Shown: piece after piece, positions 1 to 6,586 of the stretch
How positions within the stretch are numbered: position 1 is the stretch's first letter
Layout: every line of letters begins with the position of its first letter
NCBI GenBank assembly: GCA_964484395.1
Contig: CAZAFM010000050.1
Coordinates: 1 to 17,401 of the forward strand
From: CAZAFM01 sp964484395
GTDB taxonomy: Bacteria > Campylobacterota > Campylobacteria > Campylobacterales > CAZAFM01
Direction: 5' to 3'
Length of the DNA stretch: 17,401 nucleotides
Notes under the pieces: model-generated
Told to the model about the DNA's origin: nothing
Database searches by the model: none
What the model saw: only the letters and a program-made list of their open reading frames with translations
Translations under genes and position numbers: made by a program

Positions 1-86
1 TATTTGTAGTTTTTTATTGACTGATCTAGTAGTCTAGTAGCTTCAGCTTTGTATTGGTACTCTTTTACTTTTAACCACTTGTTTGG
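1..86 (-). pseudogene. ppa: 3' remainder of ppa behind the amber codon
   Basis: After the TAG at 87-89 the same frame stays open for 28 codons and reads PNKWLKVKEYQYKAEATRLL followed by DQSIKNYK. This matches the usual C-terminus of Campylobacterota pyrophosphatases (PNKWVKV...AIKNYK). The two bases at the window edge are TA, as expected for a TAA or TAG stop, so the uninterrupted product would be about 172 residues. The preserved frame shows that no indel of odd length occurred and that the stop is either very recent or an error. Confidence 0.85.
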
Positions 87-518
87 CTATTGCAATATGT
101 AGGTTTCAAAAAAGTTTTTGATCTTATCTAGTGTATGCTTTAGTATGTTTTGAAGTGAGTTTACACCATCATAGGTTGGGTCTACTTTACTAACAGGAAC
201 AGCCATAAGCTTCTCATCCATTCCACTCTCATCTTCCATAACAAGTACACCTATGAGTCTGCACTTAATAACAGAGCCAGGAGAGAGTGCATAGTCAGTT
301 AGAACCATAATATCAGCAGGGTCTCCATCATCAGCTAAGGTATCAGGTATAAAGCCATAGTTAGCAGGGTAGTACATAGCTGAGTACATTACGCGATCAA
401 CCATTACAGCACCACTATCTTTGTCAACTTCATACTTTATATGACTTCCAAATGGTATCTCTATAACTGCATGAACTTTTTCTGGGTTTTCACCATATCC
501 TATTTTTGTAATATCCAT
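87..518 (-). CDS. ppa: Inorganic pyrophosphatase, stopped early by an in-frame amber codon
   Basis: Family I soluble pyrophosphatase, which hydrolyses PPi to two phosphates in the cytoplasm and pulls biosynthetic reactions forward. The metal-binding signature DDGDPADI is present (D64, D66, D69), as are K28, R42, Y54 and the later MDEKLMAVP block with its acidic residues and lysine. The readable protein is 143 residues, while the family normally has about 172-175. It ends FFETYILQ-TAG. The Campylobacter-type sequence here is FFETYKILEPNKW, so the catalytic lysine after FFETY (K142 in E. coli numbering) is replaced and the stop sits where Glu is expected. The reading frame continues intact behind the stop (see 1-86). 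The start codon directly abuts the stop of the cinA-like gene, with AAAGGAGA as ribosome site. It is the last gene of the aspS-adk-cinA-ppa operon. As read, the enzyme should be impaired or dead; an assembly error is the main alternative. Confidence 0.9.
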   Translation of the reverse strand: MDITKIGYGENPEKVHAVIEIPFGSHIKYEVDKDSGAVMVDRVMYSAMYYPANYGFIPDTLADDGDPADIMVLTDYALSPGSVIKCRLIGVLVMEDESGMDEKLMAVPVSKVDPTYDGVNSLQNILKHTLDKIKNFFETYILQ

Positions 519-1274
519 CTAATCTCCTTTGATTATTTTGTATTTTAGATTAAGTCTGTCTATCTCTTTTAACAGAGAGGTTTTAGCTCTCTTTATAAGC
601 TGAGAATCTATGCTTTTTAGATAGAGGGTGACATATGGCTTTCCATCTTTCCAGGCAGGAAGTGAGGATATTTCTAGTTCTTCATGCTCATTTTGTTGCA
701 TGAAGCTTACAAACCTCTCTTCACTACTCTCTACCCCTACCTCAAATACATCTTTTTGTATCCCATTCTCAAAAAACTTATCAAGTACACTTCTTAGCAT
801 GGGATGCGCCATCTCTGGAAACCCTGGAACAAAAAAGAATCTCTCTTGCAAGTAGAACCCTGGTACTTGGTTGATAGGGTTTTCTATTAGCTCTGCATCT
901 ATTGGTAACTCCGCCATTTTTATGCGGTTAGGATAGGCTCGCTCCCCAAACTTCTGCTCTATCAAAGCTTTTGCAACAGGATGAGTCTCTATCATCCCAC
1001 CACTAAAAGCCTTAGTTGCGACAAATCTTGTAAAGTCATCAGGAGTAGCTCCAATCCCACCAAAACAGAACATCACAGAGCGACTGTCATCTTGTATGAG
1101 CCTAAAAATCTTCTCCATAAACTCAGGTTTATCACCAATTACAAAGCTTCCTACATGATTTAGATGTCTTTTGTTAAGCTCAGAGTTTATAAACTCAAAA
1201 TGCTCATCTCTTCGACGACCATTTAGGAGCTCAGTTCCAACAATCACGCTGTAGAAGTTTTGAAATTCACTCAT
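519..1274 (-). CDS. CinA/MoaB-like molybdopterin-binding-fold protein
   Basis: A 251-residue protein with the MoCF-biosynthesis fold shared by MogA, MoaB, MoeA and the N-terminal part of CinA. Visible motifs are GTELLNGRRRDEH (residues 13-25), GGIGATPDD (72-80, corresponding to GGLGPTxDD of CinA) and VPGFPEM (149-155). The C-terminal nicotinamide-mononucleotide deamidase domain (PncC) of full CinA is absent, so this is the short COG1058-type protein. In full CinA this domain acts as an ADP-ribose pyrophosphatase; whether that activity exists here cannot be told from sequence. The start overlaps the adk stop by ATGA, and its own stop abuts the ppa start, so it is translationally coupled within the operon. 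Substrate unknown. Confidence 0.85.
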   Translation of the reverse strand: MSEFQNFYSVIVGTELLNGRRRDEHFEFINSELNKRHLNHVGSFVIGDKPEFMEKIFRLIQDDSRSVMFCFGGIGATPDDFTRFVATKAFSGGMIETHPVAKALIEQKFGERAYPNRIKMAELPIDAELIENPINQVPGFYLQERFFFVPGFPEMAHPMLRSVLDKFFENGIQKDVFEVGVESSEERFVSFMQQNEHEELEISSLPAWKDGKPYVTLYLKSIDSQLIKRAKTSLLKEIDRLNLKYKIIKGD

Positions 1275-1843
1275 ATTTTACTTTTGATAAAGTTTTCCAT
1301 CTCTGATACTATCTCTTCTATAGTTCGCTCACCATTAATAACCTTCATTACGCCTTTAGCTGTATAAAATCTCTGTATATCTTCAAGTGGCTCCATAAAA
1401 ACTTTCATTCTGTTATTAAACACCTCTACATTATCATCATCACCTCTTGCACGACCAAGCACTCTATCTTTTGCTACTTTTTCACTTACCTCTACATTTA
1501 TCACTGATTTTAGTGATATTGTTTTCTCTTCTTGCAGGATTTTATCTAATGCTTCCATCTGCTCTACGCTTCTTGGGTAGCCATCTATTAGGATGACCTC
1601 TTTTTCAGAACTCTTAATAGCTGAGATGATAGTATCTACAACTATATCAAGTGGAACAAGGTTTCCTTTTGAAGTGAAGCCCTCTATCTGCTTACCAAGC
1701 TCACTCCCACTAGCTATCTCAGCTCTTAGAAGATCTCCAGTTGAAAAGTGCGCAAATCTCTCTGGGTTGTTTTCAGCGATAATCTCCGCATCTGTAGTCT
1801 TACCACTTCCTGGTGCTCCGATGATTAGAAAAAGTTTCTTCAT
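1271..1843 (-). CDS. adk: Adenylate kinase
   Basis: Catalyses ATP + AMP <=> 2 ADP in the cytoplasm. The P-loop GAPGSGKT lies at residues 9-16, followed by the AMP-binding block HFSTGDLLRAEI, the KGNLVPLDIV segment and the DGYPRS motif. The lid is short (LGRARGDDDN), so at 190 residues this is the compact form rather than the roughly 214-residue long-lid form. The start overlaps the aspS stop (ATGA at 1840-1843) and has AAGGAAGG as ribosome site inside the end of aspS. The stop overlaps the cinA-like start in the same way. Placement with ppa is biochemically sensible: aminoacylation by AspRS yields AMP and PPi, which Adk and Ppa then process. Confidence 0.96.
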   Translation of the reverse strand: MKKLFLIIGAPGSGKTTDAEIIAENNPERFAHFSTGDLLRAEIASGSELGKQIEGFTSKGNLVPLDIVVDTIISAIKSSEKEVILIDGYPRSVEQMEALDKILQEEKTISLKSVINVEVSEKVAKDRVLGRARGDDDNVEVFNNRMKVFMEPLEDIQRFYTAKGVMKVINGERTIEEIVSEMENFIKSKI

Positions 1844-3606
1844 TTGCCTTCCTTTGTTGATTTAGATTCTGTTTTTTTAACTCTAATGTGAAGCTCATTT
1901 AGTTGCTCAAACACCGCTTCACTAGGTGCATCTGTTAGTAGACACTGCGCTCTTTGGGTTTTAGGGAAAGCTATGACATCTCTGATGCTCTCACTCTTAG
2001 TCATAAGCATAATAAGCCTATCAAATCCAAGTGCAAACCCACCATGAGGAGGTGCACCGTATTCTAGGGCTTCAAGCAGAAAGCCAAACTTCGCCTCTGC
2101 CTCTTCTTTGCTGATACCAAGAAGTTCAAAAATCTTATCTTGAACATCTTTTTTGTGTATCCTAATACTTCCACCACCTAGCTCAATACCATTTAGCACC
2201 ACATCATAAGCAATTGACTTGATATCCTCTACCTCTACACCCTCAGTCTCTAGTGGCATGGTAAATGGGTGATGGAGGGCTTTAACCTTACCATCCTCTT
2301 TTTCAAACATGGGGAAGTCAACTACCCATAAGAAGTTTAGCTCATCTTCATCATATAGTTTAAGCTTACTAGCAATCTCAAGTCTTAAGCGACCCATATA
2401 ATCAAGCACTACAGACTTTTTACCAGCTCCAAAGAATATAATATCACCAGTTCTAGCACTAACTTTCTCTACAATAGCACTCTTTTCATCTTCACTTAAA
2501 AACTTAACAATAGGTCCTTGAAGTCCATCCTCTTTTACTCTAACCCACGCTAGTCCTTTAGCTCCAAACTTCCCTACAAAATCAGTCAGATAGTCTATAT
2601 CTTTTCGAGTAAGCCTATCACCCTCATTTAAACAGAGAGCTTTTATTCGATTTGAGTTTTTATCTTGAGCAATTTGTGCAAAAACCTTTAGCTCTGTAGT
2701 CTCAAATATATCTATAACATCTACTAGCTTGAGGTCAAACCTTAAATCAGGTCTATCATTTCCATAGCTCTCCATTGCCTCTTCAAAACTCATTCTAGGA
2801 AAAGGGGTCTCTATGGTTTTTCCAGCAGCACTAAACATATCTGCTATTAGCTTCTCAGCTACACCTATGACATCCTCTTGTTCACAAAAGCTCATCTCCA
2901 CATCTATCTGTGTAAACTCAGGCTGTCTATCAGCTCTTAAATCCTCATCTCTAAAGCATCTTGCTATCTGAAAGTATCTATCAAATCCACCAACCATAAG
3001 TAGTTGCTTAAAAAGCTGTGGGGATTGAGGAAGTGCAAAAAACTCACCCTCATGGATTCGACTTGGCACAAGATAGTCTCTTGCACCTTCTGGAGTGGAC
3101 TTTGTAAGTACAGGTGTCTCAACTTCTAGAAATCCCATCTTCTCTAATGAGTTTCTAGCAGCAATAGCTACTTTGCTTCTAAGAGCAAAAATATCATAAA
3201 GCCTCTTTTTTCTAAGGTCTAGATATCTATATTTTAGTCTATGTTCTTCACGCACTTGCTCATCATTTAGTTCAAAAGGAGGAGTTAGTGAGCTATTTTC
3301 TACTACTAGGGAGTTTATGACTATCTCTATTTTCCCAGTTTTTAGTCTTGGATTTTCTAGTCCCTCACCTCTTAATCTTACTTTTCCTTTACCTCTTAAA
3401 ACAAACTCATCCCTTACTTTGTTGGCTATTTTATGAGAAGTAGCATCATCTTCAGGGTCACAGACTAGCTGAACTAGACCACTTCTATCTCTTAGATCAA
3501 TAAAGATTACACCTCCATGATCTCTATAGCTATTACACCAGCCACACACCTCAACTTCAGTTCCAACTAAATCTTCAGTAATATCATTACAATAATGGGT
3601 TCGCAA
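1840..3606 (-). CDS. aspS: Aspartyl-tRNA synthetase, probably non-discriminating (Asp/Asn)
   Basis: A class IIb synthetase of 588 residues, the full bacterial length (E. coli 590). In order it has an OB-fold anticodon domain (about 1-105), the catalytic core with motif 2 FRDEDLRADRQPEFTQID (218-235), a bacterial GAD insertion (about 290-420), and motif 3 GGFALGFDRLIML ending near residue 534. The start is TTG (3604-3606), with AGGAG 8 nt upstream; the frame reads TTG CGA ACC CAT. H30 (YRDHGG) and G82 match the His and Gly that mark tRNA-Asn-tolerant AspRS enzymes such as that of Pseudomonas aeruginosa; discriminating enzymes have Leu and Lys there. It would thus charge both tRNA-Asp and tRNA-Asn, the latter amidated by GatCAB. 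First gene of the four-gene operon. Confidence 0.96.
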   Translation of the reverse strand: MRTHYCNDITEDLVGTEVEVCGWCNSYRDHGGVIFIDLRDRSGLVQLVCDPEDDATSHKIANKVRDEFVLRGKGKVRLRGEGLENPRLKTGKIEIVINSLVVENSSLTPPFELNDEQVREEHRLKYRYLDLRKKRLYDIFALRSKVAIAARNSLEKMGFLEVETPVLTKSTPEGARDYLVPSRIHEGEFFALPQSPQLFKQLLMVGGFDRYFQIARCFRDEDLRADRQPEFTQIDVEMSFCEQEDVIGVAEKLIADMFSAAGKTIETPFPRMSFEEAMESYGNDRPDLRFDLKLVDVIDIFETTELKVFAQIAQDKNSNRIKALCLNEGDRLTRKDIDYLTDFVGKFGAKGLAWVRVKEDGLQGPIVKFLSEDEKSAIVEKVSARTGDIIFFGAGKKSVVLDYMGRLRLEIASKLKLYDEDELNFLWVVDFPMFEKEDGKVKALHHPFTMPLETEGVEVEDIKSIAYDVVLNGIELGGGSIRIHKKDVQDKIFELLGISKEEAEAKFGFLLEALEYGAPPHGGFALGFDRLIMLMTKSESIRDVIAFPKTQRAQCLLTDAPSEAVFEQLNELHIRVKKTESKSTKEGK

Positions 3607-3623
3607 AAGATTAACTCCTAAAA

Positions 3624-3629
3624 ATTATA
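3624..3629 (-). promoter_or_regulatory. Candidate -10 box for the aspS operon
   Basis: On the minus strand TATAAT lies about 18 nt before the TTG start of aspS, preceded by an A/T-rich run with an A6/T6 inverted arrangement (3629-3643). It would give a very short leader that still includes the AGGAG ribosome site. The 71-base gap to cheV also permits read-through from cheV. Judged by eye only. Confidence 0.4.
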
Positions 3630-3677
3630 AAAAATTGTTTTTTGAGTGGGAAGTATACAGAAACTTAGTTTTGTTTA

Positions 3678-4628
3678 CTATAAGAGGTACTTTTTAAGTA
3701 TTGATGAAAGCTCCTCAGGATTACTTTTTGACATAAATTCATTAGCATTTAGTGATTTTGCCATCTCCTCATTTGATTTTCCACTCATTGAAGAGTTTAC
3801 GACTATTGGTACATGGCAGAGCGTTTTGTCACTTTTTAGACTTTTTATTACCTCAAACCCTGATGCTACAGGCATCTCTAGGTCAGTTATAACTATTCCT
3901 ATGTTATCTTTATCGCATGCATCACTATCTATATAGTCTAGTAACTCGCGTCCATTTTTAAAGATTTTAAAGTTTAGCTCTAGCTTATTTAGTATTTTGT
4001 TTAGAGTTTTGATAACAATAGTTGAGTCATCAGCTACAAGTACCTCTTTTTTGATGTCACTTAATGAGGTTAGTCTCTCTATCTCTGTGTTTTTTGTCTC
4101 CTCAATCCAAGGAAAAGCATCTGCAAGCATCTTTTCAACATCTACAACTTGTACTATTCTTCCATCATAGTACTTAGTACGGCTTATTAGTTTACTACTA
4201 TCACTATTTACTCCCACGCTTACACTCTGGTCTATCTCATCCCACCTTTTTGGAAGTATTCTATCTGGTTTATATACTCTAATTCCTACAATAAACTTTG
4301 AGAAGTCACATATAAGGACTACCTTCTGTTTTGATTCTATAGCATAAGGGCTTAGGTCTTGTGTAGTGTCTCCTGGATTGTAGTGAAACCACTTTCTAAG
4401 GTCTATTAGGGGTATGGTTAGATTTCTCATAGTTATAAGCCCCTCTATAAGCGCAGTATTGTCATGGTCTAGCTTTACTATTTCACCTTTGTACTTTATG
4501 ACTTCTTTTACTTTAAAAACATTTAGAGCAAAAAGGCTGTTGTTGTCTTCAAGTCTAAAGCATAGTAGTTGTAGCTCATTGTTTTTGTGTAGGGAGGTTA
4601 TTCTTTCTATATCAGAGAAATTAGACAT
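3678..4628 (-). CDS. cheV: CheV chemotaxis coupling protein (CheW domain + receiver)
   Basis: A cytoplasmic coupling protein linking chemoreceptors to CheA, with a phosphorylatable tail. Residues about 15-175 form a CheW-like domain (LLCFRLEDNNSLFALNV, IEGLITMRNLTIPLIDLRKW). Residues about 195-316 form a receiver domain with acidic pair D200/D201, phospho-acceptor D249 in GIVITDLEMP, S279/S280, and K301 in FMSKS. The residue after that lysine is Ser rather than the usual Pro. At 316 residues it has normal CheV length. Campylobacterota commonly carry one to three CheV proteins. The ATG is preceded by AAGG with 7 nt spacing. It lies between the MsbA-type exporter and aspS in the same orientation, with no other che gene next to it. 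The MCP at the right edge of the window is a possible receptor partner, but that link is inference. Confidence 0.93.
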   Translation of the reverse strand: MSNFSDIERITSLHKNNELQLLCFRLEDNNSLFALNVFKVKEVIKYKGEIVKLDHDNTALIEGLITMRNLTIPLIDLRKWFHYNPGDTTQDLSPYAIESKQKVVLICDFSKFIVGIRVYKPDRILPKRWDEIDQSVSVGVNSDSSKLISRTKYYDGRIVQVVDVEKMLADAFPWIEETKNTEIERLTSLSDIKKEVLVADDSTIVIKTLNKILNKLELNFKIFKNGRELLDYIDSDACDKDNIGIVITDLEMPVASGFEVIKSLKSDKTLCHVPIVVNSSMSGKSNEEMAKSLNANEFMSKSNPEELSSILKKYLL

Positions 4629-4673
4629 ATCACTACCTTATCTTAATTTATCGATTATATCATTATTTTTATT

Positions 4674-4730
4674 AGAGTTCTTGCAGATTTAGCAAGAAGT
4701 CTATTATAATGAACTCTTTTTAATCTGCAA
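4674..4730. repeat. Overlapping inverted repeats between msbA-like gene and cheV
   Basis: The 16-base block at 4674-4689 (AGAGTTCTTGCAGATT) can pair with three neighbours. AGAGTTC pairs with GAACTCT at 4711-4717. TTCTTGC pairs with GCAAGAA at 4692-4698, a compact 7-bp hairpin with a 7-base loop. TTGCAGATT pairs with AATCTGCAA at 4722-4730, which includes the end of the exporter gene. The outer two pairings cross, so they are mutually exclusive or form a pseudoknot. On the minus-strand transcript this is the 3' end of the exporter mRNA and the region upstream of cheV. There is no T-run, so it is not a classic intrinsic terminator. Confidence 0.6.
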
Positions 4731-6429
4731 ATTCACTAAGCTTAATGCTTTGATACTCTCTACACTCACTCTCTACTATCTCTCTTCTATCCATACATAC
4801 TATCTTACCATTTTTCATTACTACTATTTTGTTAGCTATCTCTATAGAGCTTAGCCTATGAGCTATGACAAAGGTTATCCTATTTTTTGTAAACTCTCTT
4901 AACATCTCTTTTATCGCTGCCTCAGTTGAGTTATCAAGTGCACTTGTGGCCTCATCTAGTATAAGAAGGGCAGGGTTTTTATATATAGCTCTAGCTATGG
5001 CTATTCTCTGCCTCTGTCCACCTGATAGATTTGCCCCAAACTCATCAAGAATATGATATATCCCTCCCTCATACTCTTCTACAAACTCATAAGCTCTTGC
5101 TTTTTTTAGTGCATCTACTACTTTTTCTTCATCTATATCTTGTCCGTAAGCAACATTTGAAGCGATAGTGTCATTGAAAATAAATATCCTCTGGGTAACT
5201 ACTGATATGTTCTCTCGTAGATAGTCAAACTTGTAGTCTCTGATATTGTTCCCTTCAAGAATGACTTCACCACTACTTGTATCATATAGTCTAAGCATGA
5301 GGTTTATAAGTGAGCTTTTTCCAGCGCCACTATTTCCTACAAGTGCTATACACTCACCTCTTTTTGCAAAAAGGTTTATGTTTTTTAAAGCTTCCTTATT
5401 CCCATAGCTTAAACAGACATCTCTTAGCTCTATGTAGCTTAAGCTATCCTTGTGGATACTGCCCTCTACTAGAGTAGAGGGTCTATGAAGAAGCTGGAAT
5501 ATTCTTTCAGCTGCTGCTGTTGCTTCTTGGAGCTTACTATATACATTTGAGAGTCGTTTAAAAGGAGTGTAGAGCATAAAAAGAGCTGCCATAAATGAGA
5601 AAAATGCCCCCACACTCATCCTCTCTTCTATAACCTCTATACCACCTATAACTATCACAGCAGCTACTGCTATAGAGCCTAATGTCTCCATAAAAGGAGA
5701 AATCATCTCTTTGTATTTGACTGCTTTCATACTTAGATTTAGATAGTCACTGTTTTGCCTTGAAAAATGCTGACATTCAAGCTTCTCTCCACCACTTGTT
5801 TTGATAATCTCTACATTGTTAAAAATCTCACTTAGTTTTGAGGTGATATCTGAGTTTTTCTCTTGTATTTTGTGCGAAAGTTTTTTTACCTTCTTAGCAA
5901 AGTAAAGTATGGGATATATAGATAGAGGAAGAACTATAAGTCCATAAAAAGCAAGGGATGGACTCTGATATATTACAACAAATATAAGCCCAAAAACAGT
6001 AAAACCCTCCCTAATAATATCAGCCAAGTGATTAGAAACAGCAGCTCTAATCTTGTCTATATCATTAGTAGAGCGACTTATAAGCTCCCCACTTCTAAAA
6101 CGGTTGAAAAAATCAAGCTCAAGTGTAAGTATGTGAGCCAAAAACCTATCTCTAACCCTTCTAACTATATCTTGTCCTATGAAGTTCATATAGTAAGTCT
6201 GAACAAATATCCCACCGCCTTTGAGCGAGTATGCCAAAATAATAAACAGAGGCAGGATTTTTAACATCTCAACATCTTTTTTGATAAAAATATCATCAAG
6301 AACAGGTTTGACTAGATATGCACTAGCAGCTGAAGCGCCTGCTACTATAAGTGAGGCTATAATCGCAATACTAAAATAGAGTTTATACTCTTTAATGTAT
6401 GGAAAAAACTGTCTATAAAACTCTCTCAA
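4720..6429 (-). CDS. msbA: MsbA-type ABC exporter (probable lipid A/lipid flippase)
   Basis: A half-transporter of 569 residues with fused transmembrane and nucleotide-binding domains that works as a homodimer in the inner membrane. Six hydrophobic segments lie within about 20-285, with KPVLDDIF after the first helix as in MsbA relatives. The ATPase domain has Walker A GNSGAGKSS (365-373), Q-loop Q413, signature LSGGQ (468-472), Walker B LLILDE (488-493) and switch H524. MsbA proteins flip lipid A-core to the periplasmic leaflet; Campylobacterota relatives such as PglK flip glycan-linked lipids, so the substrate is inferred. The start is TTG (6427-6429), with AAGGA 6 nt upstream and a candidate TATAAT further upstream. 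No glycan or LPS genes lie nearby to settle the substrate. Confidence 0.85.
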   Translation of the reverse strand: MREFYRQFFPYIKEYKLYFSIAIIASLIVAGASAASAYLVKPVLDDIFIKKDVEMLKILPLFIILAYSLKGGGIFVQTYYMNFIGQDIVRRVRDRFLAHILTLELDFFNRFRSGELISRSTNDIDKIRAAVSNHLADIIREGFTVFGLIFVVIYQSPSLAFYGLIVLPLSIYPILYFAKKVKKLSHKIQEKNSDITSKLSEIFNNVEIIKTSGGEKLECQHFSRQNSDYLNLSMKAVKYKEMISPFMETLGSIAVAAVIVIGGIEVIEERMSVGAFFSFMAALFMLYTPFKRLSNVYSKLQEATAAAERIFQLLHRPSTLVEGSIHKDSLSYIELRDVCLSYGNKEALKNINLFAKRGECIALVGNSGAGKSSLINLMLRLYDTSSGEVILEGNNIRDYKFDYLRENISVVTQRIFIFNDTIASNVAYGQDIDEEKVVDALKKARAYEFVEEYEGGIYHILDEFGANLSGGQRQRIAIARAIYKNPALLILDEATSALDNSTEAAIKEMLREFTKNRITFVIAHRLSSIEIANKIVVMKNGKIVCMDRREIVESECREYQSIKLSEFAD

Positions 6430-6461
6430 TTACTATCCTTAAGGTTTTGAATAATCCTAAA

Positions 6462-6467
6462 ATTATA
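6462..6467 (-). promoter_or_regulatory. Candidate -10 box for the MsbA-type exporter
   Basis: Minus-strand TATAAT about 33 nt before the TTG start, inside the 157-base divergent region shared with the sigma-28 promoter of the plus-strand gene. No clear -35 is seen, which is normal for Campylobacterota housekeeping promoters. Confidence 0.4.
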
Positions 6468-6498
6468 TCCACATAGAATAAATAGAGAATAAATATCT

Positions 6499-6525
6499 TA
6501 AGTAGCTCTATGGTTTTGCCGATTA
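6499..6525 (+). promoter_or_regulatory. Sigma-28 (FliA) promoter of the calcium-loop protein gene
   Basis: TAAG at 6499-6502 and GCCGATTA at 6518-6525 are separated by exactly 15 bases. The sigma-28 consensus is TAAA-N15-GCCGATAA, so the match is 3 of 4 and 7 of 8 at the ideal spacing. Transcription would start near 6532, giving a leader of about 55 nt. No competing TATAAT box is seen between this point and the gene. It places the gene in the late flagellar class. Confidence 0.8.
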
Positions 6526-6533
6526 TCGTTTAA

Positions 6534-6548
6534 GTTTCGCCAAGAAAC
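6534..6548 (+). promoter_or_regulatory. 5'-end hairpin of the leader
   Basis: GTTTC (6534-6538) and GAAAC (6544-6548) form a 5-bp stem with a GCCAA loop. It would sit a few nucleotides from the predicted 5' end, where it could stabilise the transcript. Short stem, so moderate confidence. Confidence 0.5.
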
Positions 6549-6551
6549 AAA

Positions 6552-6580
6552 GGCAAGGATGCCACAGTAAGAAAAAGGAG
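6552..6580 (+). promoter_or_regulatory. Probable CsrA target: GGA hairpin plus GGA in the ribosome site
   Basis: GGCA (6552-6555), loop AGGA (6556-6559) and TGCC (6560-6563) form a hairpin presenting GGA in its loop. The stretch GCAAGGATGC matches the core of the CsrA/RsmA consensus RUACARGGAUGU. A second GGA (6577-6579) lies in the AAAAAGGAG ribosome site, 17 nt after the first, a distance a CsrA dimer can bridge. In Campylobacter jejuni CsrA represses the major flagellin mRNA and FliW relieves this; the same logic is inferred here. Confidence 0.65.
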
Positions 6581-6586
6581 TTTACC

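Noticed and set aside
4629..4660. Sigma-28 promoter for cheV, from CGATAAAT on the minus strand
   Set aside because: The GC before CGATAA is absent, and TAAA does not occur at the 15-base spacing; ordinary TATAAT boxes are present nearby.
6511..6526. Possible sigma-54 promoter (TGG...TGC) before the calcium-loop gene
   Set aside because: The GG and GC elements are not 10 bases apart, whereas the sigma-28 elements fit in both sequence and spacing.
6534..6580. Possible cyclic-di-GMP (GEMM-type) riboswitch because of GGCAAGGATGCC
   Set aside because: The region is too short, and the conserved paired helices and receptor sequence of that riboswitch are missing; a CsrA hairpin explains the sequence better.
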